A stretch of DNA of 64,000 bases. Origin: Terribacillus halophilus (GTDB lineage Bacteria; Bacillota; Bacilli; Bacillales; Amphibacillaceae). The stretch spans positions 2,003,275 to 2,067,274 of the forward strand of contig NZ_LT727828.1 in NCBI RefSeq assembly GCF_900162685.1, written 5' to 3'. Below are positions 36,837 to 45,862 of the stretch, piece after piece. A program made the position numbers and the translations under genes. Every line of letters starts with the position of its first letter. Within the stretch, counting starts at the first letter, position 1. The notes beneath the pieces were generated by a model. It was not told the origin of the DNA. It was given only the letters and a program-made list of their open reading frames with translations, and did not search any database.

Positions 36837-36848
36837 ATCTCACCTTTA

Positions 36849-37232
36849 TTATTCGATCCGGATGACAGTACCATCCTGGATGACGATTTTCTGTGTTGTA
36901 AGCTCGTCCCACTTCATGCCTACTTCAACTTCAACAAGAGCTTCAACCTCTTGGACCAAAATCTCACTGCCAATTGGCAATACGTCCAGCTGACTGAGCT
37001 GGAATTCAATCGAAGCTCTTTTTTCCTGCCGCTTTCTAATTTCTGATTGGAAACGGTTATGTACATCTTGTTTGGATACACCTTGTTTCTTTTCTAGTTT
37101 CCGTTTCTCGAACAACAGCTGTTGACTCTCTTGGTCAAGTTGATGCGCAGCCTTTTGAAGACGCTCTCTGATTGCTGTTTTGCTGGATTCAGTAATCACT
37201 TCATCGACGCGCAGTTTTCGGATGATCTTCAT
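36849..37232 (-). CDS. YlqD family protein
   Basis: The 127-residue protein begins MKIIRKLRVDEVITESSK and is mostly helical and charged, with a coiled-coil-like centre (LDQESQQLLFEKRKLEKKQG). The C-terminus is beta-rich (IGSEILVQEVEALVEVEVG). It matches YlqD, a conserved protein of unknown function between khpA and rimM. The ATG at 37230..37232 is preferred over an upstream in-frame start because GGGGGTG lies just before it. Confidence 0.88.
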   Translation of the reverse strand: MKIIRKLRVDEVITESSKTAIRERLQKAAHQLDQESQQLLFEKRKLEKKQGVSKQDVHNRFQSEIRKRQEKRASIEFQLSQLDVLPIGSEILVQEVEALVEVEVGMKWDELTTQKIVIQDGTVIRIE

Positions 37233-37272
37233 TGGACACCCCCGGCTTTCTGCTGGCAAAACTTTTTTACAT

Positions 37273-37309
37273 GGTAAAAAAGGGAAAGGTTTCCCTCTCC
37301 CTTTTTACC
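37273..37309 (-). terminator. Hairpin with T-tract between khpA and ylqD
   Basis: GGTAAAAAGGGAGAGG (37294..37309) pairs with CCTTTCCCTTTTTTACC (37273..37289) across GAAA, with one mismatch and a bulge. The khpA stop lies inside it. The stem and T-run look like an intrinsic terminator inside the operon, so downstream genes may be attenuated or rely on read-through. Confidence 0.65.
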
Positions 37310-37529
37310 TAATATCCAGATAAATGCGTTTTCCGTAATCAGCGCCCGCCCGCAGCACCGTACGCAAGGCACGTGCGTTGCGGCCGTCCTTGCCGATCAC
37401 TTTGCCAATATCAGATTCATGCACGTGAAGCTGATAGGTAACCTTATGCTGCTCTTCCTGTTCGTACACGACGATTTGCTCAGGAAAATCAACAAGCGGA
37501 GCAACCATCGCTTCAATGAGTGCTTTCAG
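37305..37529 (-). CDS. khpA: KH-domain RNA-binding protein KhpA (YlqC), non-ATG start
   Basis: KhpA (about 74 residues) is a small KH-domain RNA-binding protein. The GKDGRNARALRTVLRAG segment is the KH nucleic-acid loop and helix. The first ATG (37506..37508) would remove the conserved family start. Upstream codons encode KALIEA joined to MVAPLVDFPE, matching the usual pattern MKxLIExxVxPLVDxPE. A stop lies two codons before, so the start must be CTG (37527..37529) or ATT (37530..37532), with AAAGGG 7-10 bp upstream. I report CTG. It lies 14 bp after rpsP. Confidence 0.82.
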   Translation of the reverse strand: MKALIEAMVAPLVDFPEQIVVYEQEEQHKVTYQLHVHESDIGKVIGKDGRNARALRTVLRAGADYGKRIYLDIR

Positions 37530-37543
37530 AATCGATCAGCCCT

Positions 37544-37816
37544 TTACTTCTGGTTTTTTGCGTCGTGGAACTTTTTCAAAATGCCTTCGTTAGAGAAAAG
37601 ATTGCGAACTGTATCACTTGGTTTCGCACCTTTAGCCATCCAATCAAGAGCTTTCGCTTCATCCATTTTAACCTCAGCTGGGTTAACTGTTGGATTATAT
37701 GTTCCGATTTGCTCGATAATACGTCCATCACGAGGAGAACGAGAATCAGCAACTACTACACGATAGAAAGGGTTTCTTTTAGAACCCATACGTTTTAGAC
37801 GAATTTTTACTGCCAT
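37544..37816 (-). CDS. rpsP: Ribosomal protein S16
   Basis: S16 (90 residues) is a small-subunit assembly protein. [21 protein letters not shown] and [20 protein letters not shown] are diagnostic. The ATG follows TTTTGGAGGTGCAACAAC. It is the first gene of its operon, with a promoter just upstream. Confidence 0.98.
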   Translation of the reverse strand: MAVKIRLKRMGSKRNPFYRVVVADSRSPRDGRIIEQIGTYNPTVNPAEVKMDEAKALDWMAKGAKPSDTVRNLFSNEGILKKFHDAKNQK

Positions 37817-37855
37817 GTTGTTGCACCTCCAAAATAATGTTTCTCACAAGAATTG

Positions 37856-37884
37856 ATTGTATCAGATTAAATTATCACTGTAAA
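37856..37884 (-). promoter_or_regulatory. Sigma-A promoter of the rpsP operon
   Basis: TTTACA (37879..37884) and TACAAT (37856..37861) are 17 bp apart on the minus strand, each one base off consensus. The leader to rpsP is about 35 nt. Confidence 0.75.
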
Positions 37885-37895
37885 GGGTTTTTACA

Positions 37896-39239
37896 TTACA
37901 TAAACGGAAATTTCATTCCGCGCTTCTTTTTTCCCTTTTGCATGTTGGTCATCTGCTTCATCATCTTCTTCATATCTTCAAATTGTTTCAGCAGACGATT
38001 GACCTCGGAAACGCTGCGGCCTGAGCCTTTTGCGATCCTTTTTTTACGACTGGCATTAATCAGAGATGGCTCCTGACGCTCTTTGCGCGTCATGGATTGA
38101 ATAATCGCCTCGACATAAACAAGCTGCTTTTCATCCAGCTGTACATTTTTCATGCCTTTCATTTTGCCTGCACCTGGAAGCATATCTAATAGATCATCCA
38201 GCGGCCCCATTTTCTTCACTTGACTCATTTGCTCAAGAAAATCATCAAAAGTGAAGCTCATGCTGCGCATTTTTTCTTCTAAATCACGCGCCTGTTTCTC
38301 ATCAACATTCTCCTGTGCCTTCTCGATGAGAGATAGTACATCGCCCATGCCAAGGATACGGGATGCCATGCGCTCAGGATGGAAAGCTTCCAGCTGATCT
38401 GTCCGCTCACCCATCCCGACAAATTTAATCGGTTTGCCAGTCACAGCACGAATGGAAAGTGCCGCCCCTCCTCGTGTATCACCATCAAGCTTCGTCAGCA
38501 CAACACCAGAGATGTCAAGCTGGCTATCAAAACTCTCGGCCACATTAACTGCGTCTTGTCCTGTCATCGCATCAACAACGAGGAAAATCTCAGCAGGCTT
38601 GACATCTGTCTTAATCTGCGTCAGCTCATCCATGAGCTTCTCGTCAACATGCAGACGACCAGCTGTATCGATAATCACGTAATCATAATGCTCTTCTTTA
38701 GCTTTCTTTATTGCCTCATTGGCAATATCCACCGGATTAGCTTCTGTTCCCATGGAGAAAACAGGCAGACTGAGCTGCTTCCCTAGCGTCTCTAGCTGAT
38801 CAATGGCCGCTGGACGGTACACGTCAGCTGCCACCAGCAATGGATTGCGGTTATGCTTTTTACGCAAATGATTCGCCAGCTTACCGGTAGTCGTCGTCTT
38901 ACCAGCACCTTGCAGACCGACCATCATTATGACAGTCGGCGGACGATCCGCTGTTGCAATCTTGCTTTGCTCACCGCCCATAAGCTGCGTGAGCTCTTCC
39001 TGGACGACTTTAATAACCTGCTGACCAGGCGTTAAACTTTCCATTACTTCCTGTCCAATAGCCCGCTCTTTAATTTTATTAATCAGTTGTTTAACGACCT
39101 TGAAGTTAACGTCGGCTTCCAATAATGCCAATCTTACTTCACGTGTCATTTCTTTTACATCTTGTTCTGTGACTTTACCGCGCCCGCGTATTTTCTGAAT
39201 CGTACTCTGCAGTCGGTCGGCTAATCCTTCAAATGCCAT
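37896..39239 (-). CDS. ffh: Signal recognition particle protein Ffh
   Basis: Ffh (447 residues) binds signal sequences on ribosomes and the SRP RNA. The NG domain has GLQGAGKTTTTGKLA (about 107-121), DTAGRL and TKLDGDTRGG. The C-terminal M domain is methionine-rich (KKMMKQMTNMQKGKKK near the end) and carries the GSGRSVSEVNRLLKQF RNA-binding region. It follows ylxM by 12 bp; its receptor FtsY is encoded just upstream. Confidence 0.98.
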   Translation of the reverse strand: MAFEGLADRLQSTIQKIRGRGKVTEQDVKEMTREVRLALLEADVNFKVVKQLINKIKERAIGQEVMESLTPGQQVIKVVQEELTQLMGGEQSKIATADRPPTVIMMVGLQGAGKTTTTGKLANHLRKKHNRNPLLVAADVYRPAAIDQLETLGKQLSLPVFSMGTEANPVDIANEAIKKAKEEHYDYVIIDTAGRLHVDEKLMDELTQIKTDVKPAEIFLVVDAMTGQDAVNVAESFDSQLDISGVVLTKLDGDTRGGAALSIRAVTGKPIKFVGMGERTDQLEAFHPERMASRILGMGDVLSLIEKAQENVDEKQARDLEEKMRSMSFTFDDFLEQMSQVKKMGPLDDLLDMLPGAGKMKGMKNVQLDEKQLVYVEAIIQSMTRKERQEPSLINASRKKRIAKGSGRSVSEVNRLLKQFEDMKKMMKQMTNMQKGKKKRGMKFPFM

Positions 39240-39251
39240 GGAATCGACCTC

Positions 39252-39578
39252 CTAATCTAATTCTTTTATCTTCATGATCAGGCTATGAGCATGCGGCTGG
39301 ACTTCCGAGTCTATTGTGTCCTCGAGCTCATCCAGCAGCGTACACCTTTCCTTAAAACGATCATACAAGTTTAGTTTCTTTTCATAACTTTCAATCATTG
39401 TTTCCGTGCGCCGTATATTATCATAGACTGCCTGACGGGATACATCGAATGATTCCGCGATTTCCCCTAAAGATAAGTCCTCTAAATAATACATTTCCAT
39501 ATAACTGCGCTGCTTCGGCGTGAGCAGTGCTTGATAAAAATCGAAAAGATAGTTCATTCGCGTCGTTTTTTCTAACAT
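39252..39578 (-). CDS. ylxM: SRP-associated helix-turn-helix protein YlxM
   Basis: YlxM (108 residues) is a small DNA-binding-like protein with a sigma-70 region 4 type helix-turn-helix ([20 protein letters not shown], then [20 protein letters not shown]). It is conserved beside ffh in Firmicutes and is linked to SRP, though its precise action is unclear. The ATG at 39576..39578 has AAGGGGTG six bases upstream; the GTG three codons earlier is inside that site. Confidence 0.92.
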   Translation of the reverse strand: MLEKTTRMNYLFDFYQALLTPKQRSYMEMYYLEDLSLGEIAESFDVSRQAVYDNIRRTETMIESYEKKLNLYDRFKERCTLLDELEDTIDSEVQPHAHSLIMKIKELD

Positions 39579-39615
39579 ATAGCGCACCCCTTGTTAAGTG
39601 AAATGCCTTTACAAA

Positions 39616-39645
39616 ATTGTAGCCAACAAAGTGCACAGCTGTCAA
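39616..39645 (-). promoter_or_regulatory. Sigma-A promoter of ylxM-ffh
   Basis: TTGACA (39640..39645) and TACAAT (39616..39621) are 18 bp apart on the minus strand, directly after the ftsY stop. It would transcribe ylxM-ffh separately from smc-ftsY. Confidence 0.75.
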
Positions 39646-39652
39646 GAACCTG

Positions 39653-40666
39653 CTACTCTGCCTGTTCTTCTTCCTGCATTAAATCAGCAAATAAACCGTA
39701 TACGAAGGCGTTCGGATCGAATTCCTGCAAATCTTCCATTTGTTCACCAAGACCGACGAATTTAACCGGAATCTGCATTTCGTTTCGAATTGCCAGCACG
39801 ATACCACCTTTTGCGGTACCGTCTAGTTTTGATAGAACAATTCCAGAAACCTTCGCAGTCTCCTGGAATGTTTTCGCCTGTGCCAATGCATTTTGACCTG
39901 TCGTAGCATCCAGCACGAGTAATACTTCATGAGGAGCACCTGGTACTTCACGCTCAATCACACGATGCACTTTATTCAGCTCATTCATCAAGTTAACTTT
40001 GTTCTGCAAACGGCCGGCTGTATCACAAAGCAGAACATCCGCCCCGCGTGCCTGCGCTGCCTTGATGCCATCATAAATTACAGCAGCTGGATCGCTTCCT
40101 GCGTTATGACGGATTACTTCCACGCCTGTGCGCTCTCCCCAAACTTGAAGCTGCTCAATAGCTCCAGCTCGGAAAGTATCTCCCGCCGCCATAACAACTT
40201 TTTTTCCTTCGTTTTTAAGCTTATATGCCAGTTTACCAATGCTCGTTGTTTTACCGACACCATTAACACCAACAAACAGGTAAATCGTCAGCCCATCTTC
40301 GTTCATTTGCAGTTTTTGCGGCTGTTCATCTTCGTCACCTTGGTAGATTTCGACTAGTTTTTCTGAGATAACGTCTTTTAGCTGACTGCTGTCTTTAATA
40401 TTCTGCCGTTTCGCTTCCAAACGAAGCTCGTCTACTAAATCCATCACAGTCGTCACGCCGACATCAGAACCAATCAAAACTTCTTCCAGCTCCTCGAAGA
40501 AATCTTCATCGACTTTCCGGTAGCGCGCCATCAGGTTATTCATTTTGTCAGAGAAGGTCGTTCTGGTTTTTTTTAGGCCTTCTTTGTACTTTTCCGGTGT
40601 TTGTTCATCTGTTGTGTTGTTTTCAGGGTTTTTGAATTTATTTTTCAGTTTCTGAAAAAAGCTCAT
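39653..40666 (-). CDS. ftsY: Signal recognition particle receptor FtsY
   Basis: FtsY (337 residues) docks SRP-ribosome complexes at the membrane. The short acidic/basic N-terminal A region (about 1-40) is followed by the NG domain with GVNGVGKTTSIGKLA (about 138-152), DTAGRLQNK and SKLDGTAKGG. It lies 15 bp after smc. Confidence 0.98.
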   Translation of the reverse strand: MSFFQKLKNKFKNPENNTTDEQTPEKYKEGLKKTRTTFSDKMNNLMARYRKVDEDFFEELEEVLIGSDVGVTTVMDLVDELRLEAKRQNIKDSSQLKDVISEKLVEIYQGDEDEQPQKLQMNEDGLTIYLFVGVNGVGKTTSIGKLAYKLKNEGKKVVMAAGDTFRAGAIEQLQVWGERTGVEVIRHNAGSDPAAVIYDGIKAAQARGADVLLCDTAGRLQNKVNLMNELNKVHRVIEREVPGAPHEVLLVLDATTGQNALAQAKTFQETAKVSGIVLSKLDGTAKGGIVLAIRNEMQIPVKFVGLGEQMEDLQEFDPNAFVYGLFADLMQEEEQAE

Positions 40667-40681
40667 TTTGTTCTTCCTTTC

Positions 40682-43600
40682 TTATATCTTCACTAGTGCA
40701 GGCGTATCTTCAAGACGGACAGATACAAGCCTGGAGACACCGGATTCTTGCATGGTAACGCCATACAAGACATCTGCTTCCTCCATTGTACCTTTTCTAT
40801 GCGTAATCGCAATGAACTGGGTCTTTTCACTGAATTGCTTCATATATTGAGCAAACCGGCTGACGTTTGCATCATCCAACGCTGCTTCCACCTCATCCAG
40901 AATACAGAATGGCACCGGACGGACGCGCAAAATGGCGAATAACAACGCAATGGCTGTTAATGCCCGCTCGCCGCCTGACAGCAGACCTAGATTTTGCAGT
41001 TTCTTACCTGGCGGCTGCGCAATGATGTCAACGCCTGTCTCTAAAAGGTTGCCGCTATCTGTCAGTTTCAGCTCCGCATGACCACCGCCGAAGAGCGAAC
41101 GAAATACTTCTGTGAATTCGGTTTTGATTTTCGTAAACACATCTTCAAATAACCGCTTCATCTCTTCGTCCATTTCTTCTATAACCGCAAGCAATGTGGC
41201 TTTTGCTTGATATAGGTCATCTTTTTGTTCAGTAAGGAAGCTGTATCTTTCATTGATACGATCGAATTCCTCAATCGCACCTACATTGACAGTTCCCAGC
41301 TCTTGTATAGCACGTTTGATCAGTTTTACTTCGGTTTGCGCGCTCTCGATATCTTCTGCTCTGCCGAAAGTGGCCAAAGCTTTTTCGAATGTCAGCGAAT
41401 AGCTTTGCTGCAAGTTTAACAGACGGTTCTCCAGCTCCACATCCAGACGGTTTGTGCGAACTTCCTGATCTTGTACTTGCTGTACTAGATTTTGGTGCTG
41501 ACGATTCGCTTCTTTAACGGCCAGCTCTTCCTGCTGCACCCACTCATGCCGCTCTTGTCGTTCTGCTTTGCGTTCCTCTACTAACGCTGTTGTCTGCTGC
41601 TTATGCTGCTGTTTCATTGTAATTAATTCGATAATCTCTTCTTCTGTCTGAGCTTTCTCACCGACTTCATTCATTTGCTGCAGTGTGCGCTGCTGCTCCT
41701 CGAATTTCTGCTTCGTCTGCAGCAGCTGCTCCGTCAGCTCACCGATACGCTGTTCTTGGTTTTGAAGCTTCGTAAGACTTTCTGCTGATCGTATTTGAAG
41801 TGTTTGCTGCTCTTGACGTTTTATTTCCTTCGTATCCTGCCATGCTTGATGTGCTTCCGTAAGCTCTTTGATTTCCTGCTGTATTTGCTGCAGCTGGTCA
41901 TCCAAGTTAGCAAGCTCCTGCTTCAGCTGCTCCGTACGCATTTCTACTTCCTTGCGTTCGGCGTCATACTGCGCATTGTCTTGGTCATACATTGTCAGAT
42001 TATCATTCGCATGCATAAAGCGGATACTTGTCTCCGTAAATGCTGCTTGCAATTCCTGCTCTGTTTCTTGCAGCTGTTTTATTTGCTGCCTAATTTCTTC
42101 TGAGGAAGTCTCGACTTGCTGCAGCTCTTCCTTCAGCTGTGCGACTTTACGTTCAAACACTTCTGTACGAGCCTGGAAATCAGCAAGCTTTTCTGTTACT
42201 TCCTGCATCTCTTTTTCTCTTGTGAACAAAGACTGTCCGCTCCGCTTTTGGGCACCGCCTGTCATAGAACCGCCAGGATTAACAACATCACCAGTTAAAG
42301 TAACAATCCGATAACGTCTGCCTAGTGCAGCTGCAATTGCATTTGCATGCTGTAAATTTTCAGCGATTACGACATTTCCTAGAAGAAAATCAACAGCACG
42401 CTTATACGCTTCATCTACTTGTATTAAATCAGCTGCAACGCCGATAAAGCCTTCGCGGTTTATCGCATTCTGCAGCACATTGGACGGAATTTGCTTCGGT
42501 TGGATGGAGCCAAGCGGCAAGAAAGTCGCCCGTCCGTTATGCGTCTGCTTCAGCCAATTAATAGCTTGGCGCGCACTCGCTTCATTGTCGACCACGATAT
42601 GCTGGGCTTGACCTCCTAAAGCTGTTTCCATAGCTGTCACATAATCGTTTGGTACATCAATCAGTTCAATGACAGCTCCTTCAATGCCTTCGAGCTTTTG
42701 TTCTTGACGCGCTTTGAGCACAGCCTTTACACCTTGGAAGAATCCTTGGAATTCCTCTTTCATCTCCTGCAGCATTTCCTGCTTAGAGCGGAGTTTTTCA
42801 ATATGCTGGTAGCCGGTATACAGTTTGCTTTGCGCATCCTGATATTGCTCCCGTTTTTGTGTCGACTCACCGCGAAGTGCTTCTGCTCGGTCCTCCGCTT
42901 GTTTCCTGCTTGCAGTTGCTTCTTCCAAACGAGTCGCTAGTTCTTCCCGCTTCGTTTCTATTTCGTCGCGATTTTGAACAACATCTTTATATTTCGTCTG
43001 CTGGCGGTCTTTCTTCGCTTCTATAGCCGCAATTTGCTGTTTTAATGAGTTTGTTTCATTCCTTTTAGCAGCTTGCTCGTTCAGCAAGTCAATATACTCA
43101 CTTTTCTTTTCTTCAATCTGTTCACTCAAATCTTCTTGCGTGCGCGACAGCAATTTGTCCAAATTCCGCAGTTCTGACTTGATTGTTTTATTCTCGCCCT
43201 CTAATGCCGTCAACACGGACTGCTCCTGCTCGAGCTGCTGTGTTTGATGCGCGAGGGTGCCGCTGAGCTGTTCGGTATCTTTCTCCAGCTTTTCTTTGTT
43301 CTCAGCTAAATGCTTGGAGCGTTCATTTAACAGCTGTTTTTTACCTTCTAAGTTCTCAAGCTCTTGTGTCACAATGAGCAATGATGCTTGGAGTTCATCG
43401 ATAGAAGCATCTAAAGCTTGGAGTTCATTCTTTTCAGCCTCCAGCTGCTGTTCCTTTTGATTGATTTCCTGCTTTTGGCCTTGCAGCACTTGCTTGTTGC
43501 TTTCCAGCTCTTCCAGGACAGCTTTCCACTCTTTATGTAGTTGTTCAATTTCTGCTACAAGCAGTCCAATTTCCACATCTTTGAGCTGTGCTTTTTTCTC

Positions 43601-44248
43601 CAGATAATCTTTGGCAATTGTTGCCTGTTCGCGCAGCGGCTCCAGCTGCCCTTCAATTTCAAATGTGATATCTTCGACCCGGTTCAAGTTTTCCTGGGTT
43701 TCAGCTAGTTTATATTCCGCTTTCTTTTTCCGCTGCTTGTATTTCAGCACGCCGGCAGCTTCTTCAAAAATGGATCGTCTTTCTTCCGGTTTGGAGCTCA
43801 AAATCTCCTCTACTTTACCTTGACTGATAATAGAGAAGGCTTCTCTTCCTAGTCCGGAGTCCATAAATAAGTCAACGATATCCTTCAGCCGGCAGCTTTG
43901 GTTGTTGATCAAAAACTGACTTTCTCCAGAACGGAAGACCCGTCTGGTCACACTCACTTCCTGATACTCCAGCGGTAATGTCTGATTTGCATTATCCAAT
44001 ACGAGTGTTACTTCTGCTACATTGAGCGCCTTTCTCGTATCACTGCCTTGGAAGATAATATCCTCCATTTTGGATCCGCGCAAGGACTTGGCTGATTGCT
44101 CACCTAACACCCAGCGGATGGCATCGGTAATATTGCTTTTCCCGCTGCCGTTTGGTCCCACCACAGCTGTAACACCTGGTACGAAATCAAGTGTGACTTT
44201 CTCAGCAAATGATTTGAATCCGACGGTCTCTAATCGTTTCAGGAACAT
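40682..44248 (-). CDS. smc: Chromosome partition protein Smc
   Basis: Smc (1188 residues) organises and segregates chromosomes with ScpA and ScpB. The N-terminal ATPase half has GPNGSGKSNITDAIRWVLG (about 32-50). Two long Gln/Glu-rich coiled coils flank a hinge near residues 515-670. The C-terminal half has LLSGGERALTAIALLFAI and FCILDEVEAALDDANVSRF. The ATG at 44246..44248 has AGGAG seven bases upstream; the ATG two codons earlier is too close. Confidence 0.98.
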   Translation of the reverse strand: MFLKRLETVGFKSFAEKVTLDFVPGVTAVVGPNGSGKSNITDAIRWVLGEQSAKSLRGSKMEDIIFQGSDTRKALNVAEVTLVLDNANQTLPLEYQEVSVTRRVFRSGESQFLINNQSCRLKDIVDLFMDSGLGREAFSIISQGKVEEILSSKPEERRSIFEEAAGVLKYKQRKKKAEYKLAETQENLNRVEDITFEIEGQLEPLREQATIAKDYLEKKAQLKDVEIGLLVAEIEQLHKEWKAVLEELESNKQVLQGQKQEINQKEQQLEAEKNELQALDASIDELQASLLIVTQELENLEGKKQLLNERSKHLAENKEKLEKDTEQLSGTLAHQTQQLEQEQSVLTALEGENKTIKSELRNLDKLLSRTQEDLSEQIEEKKSEYIDLLNEQAAKRNETNSLKQQIAAIEAKKDRQQTKYKDVVQNRDEIETKREELATRLEEATASRKQAEDRAEALRGESTQKREQYQDAQSKLYTGYQHIEKLRSKQEMLQEMKEEFQGFFQGVKAVLKARQEQKLEGIEGAVIELIDVPNDYVTAMETALGGQAQHIVVDNEASARQAINWLKQTHNGRATFLPLGSIQPKQIPSNVLQNAINREGFIGVAADLIQVDEAYKRAVDFLLGNVVIAENLQHANAIAAALGRRYRIVTLTGDVVNPGGSMTGGAQKRSGQSLFTREKEMQEVTEKLADFQARTEVFERKVAQLKEELQQVETSSEEIRQQIKQLQETEQELQAAFTETSIRFMHANDNLTMYDQDNAQYDAERKEVEMRTEQLKQELANLDDQLQQIQQEIKELTEAHQAWQDTKEIKRQEQQTLQIRSAESLTKLQNQEQRIGELTEQLLQTKQKFEEQQRTLQQMNEVGEKAQTEEEIIELITMKQQHKQQTTALVEERKAERQERHEWVQQEELAVKEANRQHQNLVQQVQDQEVRTNRLDVELENRLLNLQQSYSLTFEKALATFGRAEDIESAQTEVKLIKRAIQELGTVNVGAIEEFDRINERYSFLTEQKDDLYQAKATLLAVIEEMDEEMKRLFEDVFTKIKTEFTEVFRSLFGGGHAELKLTDSGNLLETGVDIIAQPPGKKLQNLGLLSGGERALTAIALLFAILRVRPVPFCILDEVEAALDDANVSRFAQYMKQFSEKTQFIAITHRKGTMEEADVLYGVTMQESGVSRLVSVRLEDTPALVKI

Positions 44249-44322
44249 ATTCATTCTCCTATATAAAAGCATTTCGCTTATTCTGCATTGTTGGTAATTT
44301 TTCTTTCGTTTTTAACTTATTT

Positions 44323-44331
44323 ATTTTATCA
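44323..44331 (-). promoter_or_regulatory. Extended -10 candidate promoter of smc-ftsY
   Basis: TGATAAAAT on the minus strand forms an extended -10 element about 75 bp upstream of smc, with no strong -35. Because UPF0435 separates smc from rnc on the opposite strand, smc needs its own promoter here. Confidence 0.35.
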
Positions 44332-44381
44332 TAAACTAAAGGTACATAATAGGTATCAATTACGCGCAAAGGAGGCTGACC

Positions 44382-44603
44382 ATGCAGCTTGAACAAGCAT
44401 CAGAGGAGAATTTAGCAATCTTGATTAACACGATTGCTGATCGCCTCTCTGTCGTTAACCGTTCGATCATGCAGCCGGAAGATTATCAGCTGGAGAAGTA
44501 CCAGGATATTAAAGATCTGTATGATCATATTGAATCGCAAGGACAACTAAGTGTATATGAAACAGAAGCTTTCATCCAAGAGCTGGCAAGATACAGAAAG
44601 TGA
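44382..44603 (+). CDS. UPF0435 (DUF1128) protein, YfkK-like
   Basis: This 73-residue plus-strand protein starts MQLEQASEENLAILINTIAD and contains IMQPEDYQLEKYQDIKDLYD, the pattern of the UPF0435/YfkK family of short helical proteins. Function is unknown. AAAGGAGGCTGACC precedes the ATG. It is inserted between rnc and smc in opposite orientation, where B. subtilis has no gene as I recall. No clear -35/-10 pair is visible. Confidence 0.85.
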   Translation: MQLEQASEENLAILINTIADRLSVVNRSIMQPEDYQLEKYQDIKDLYDHIESQGQLSVYETEAFIQELARYRK

Positions 44604-44698
44604 AAGCAGCTAGGACTCAGCAGAGCGTTACAAAAGTTTTTTTCGTCCGTCCTGAATTACCAGTTTTTATGTCGATCCCATATCTAGCACAACTAAAA

Positions 44699-44748
44699 AA
44701 TCCGAATCAATGCGAATTCTTGTTAAAGAATCTTCATCGGTTCGGATT
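44699..44748 (-). terminator. Terminator between rnc and UPF0435
   Basis: AATCCGAA (44699..44706) pairs with TTCGGATT (44741..44748), with a smaller TTCTT/AAGAA hairpin inside. On the minus strand TTTTTTAG follows; on the plus strand TTTT follows. It lies between the convergent ends of UPF0435 and rnc and may serve both. Confidence 0.65.
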
Positions 44749-44784
44749 TTCCTCTGATTTAAGCACTTCTCCAAGCTTCTCTTC

Positions 44785-45468
44785 CTATGCCTTCAAAACT
44801 TCCAATGCAATACGGGCAGCGTTCTGCTCCGCTTCTTTCTTGGTACGGCCGACTCCAGTGCCTGCCAAGTCACCTTGAATTTTCAGTTCAGCAACAAATT
44901 CTCGGTTATGTGCCGGTCCTCTTTCGTCGACAATTGCATAAGTGATCAGCTTATCCTTATCCTGCTGTACGACTTCCTGCAATCTGCTCTTATAATCCAT
45001 CGCATGTGAAAAAGCACCTTGGCTGATTTTCGGGAATACGATTCTATCGAAGAACCGGAGTACCACTTCAAAATCCTGGTCCAAATACAACGCACCAACA
45101 AATGCTTCAAAAACATCTGCCAAGAGTGCTGGACGCGTTCTTCCGCCAGTACGCTCCTCACCTTTGCCAAGCAGAACATATGCACCAAGATCCATCTCTT
45201 TAGCAAATAGCACAAGGGACTCCTCCCTGACGATTGCTGCTCGGAGCTTGGTCATATTTCCTTCCGGCATATCAGGATAATGCTTGTACAGGAATTGAGA
45301 AACGCCAAGTTCGAGTACGGCATCGCCCAAAAATTCCAAGCGTTCATTATCCGTCTTCTTCAGGTGGCGATGTTCATTCACATAAGATGAATGGGTTAAA
45401 GCATTCTGCAACAAAGCTTCATCATGAAAATAGATTTCTAGCTGCTCCTGCAGTTTTTGTAATGTCAT
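44785..45468 (-). CDS. rnc: Ribonuclease III
   Basis: RNase III (227 residues) cuts double-stranded RNA, including rRNA precursors. The signature [20 protein letters not shown] (about 41-60) includes the metal-binding Glu and Asp, with a second acidic cluster in [17 protein letters not shown]-terminal dsRBD contains [22 protein letters not shown]. It lies downstream of acpP, with a terminator between. Confidence 0.98.
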   Translation of the reverse strand: MTLQKLQEQLEIYFHDEALLQNALTHSSYVNEHRHLKKTDNERLEFLGDAVLELGVSQFLYKHYPDMPEGNMTKLRAAIVREESLVLFAKEMDLGAYVLLGKGEERTGGRTRPALLADVFEAFVGALYLDQDFEVVLRFFDRIVFPKISQGAFSHAMDYKSRLQEVVQQDKDKLITYAIVDERGPAHNREFVAELKIQGDLAGTGVGRTKKEAEQNAARIALEVLKA

Positions 45469-45510
45469 ACTGCTGTCCCCACTTTCCTAAATGGTGTGAT
45501 AATGCGGAGA

Positions 45511-45537
45511 AAGCCCCGCCTAATTAAGCGGGACTTT
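45511..45537 (-). terminator. Intrinsic terminator after acpP
   Basis: A GC-rich stem (AAGTCCCGC with GGCGGGGCTT, 45528..45536 and 45511..45520) with a short AATT-type loop is followed by TTTCTCC on the minus strand. It closes the fapR operon. The weak T-tract suggests partial read-through into rnc. Confidence 0.75.
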
Positions 45538-45560
45538 CACCTATGCATCTTATTTAAATC

Positions 45561-45794
45561 TTACTGTTTGCTGTTTATGTAGTTTACAGCGTCACCAACA
45601 GTTGCGATTTTTTCCGCATCTTCATCAGAGATTTCCGTGTCGAATTGATCTTCCAATTCCATAACCAATTCCACTACATCAAGGGAATCTGCTTCTAGAT
45701 CTTCTTTGAAAGAAGCTTCTAGTGTTACTTTGGATTCGTCTACATCAAGACGATCAATAACGATTTGTTTTACTTGCTCGAATACATCTGCCAT
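45561..45794 (-). CDS. acpP: Acyl carrier protein
   Basis: AcpP (77 residues) carries growing fatty acids on phosphopantetheine attached to Ser37 in [16 protein letters not shown]. It is acidic and helical, as expected. A GGGAGGTGAG site precedes the ATG. It is the last gene of the FapR-controlled operon. Confidence 0.98.
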   Translation of the reverse strand: MADVFEQVKQIVIDRLDVDESKVTLEASFKEDLEADSLDVVELVMELEDQFDTEISDEDAEKIATVGDAVNYINSKQ

Positions 45795-45862
45795 AGGAAA
45801 CTCACCTCCCTTCGTTATTATAGGACATTTTGTCCCGGAAAACTACAGGTTTTTTTATGGAA

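Noticed and set aside
41868..42314. 148-codon plus-strand frame opposite smc
   Set aside because: Cys/Ser-rich composition mirrors the Gln/Glu-rich coiled coil on the coding strand; there is no independent support.
44600..44878. Plus-strand 92-codon frame after UPF0435
   Set aside because: It crosses the terminator hairpin and then lies antisense to rnc; no ribosome binding site.
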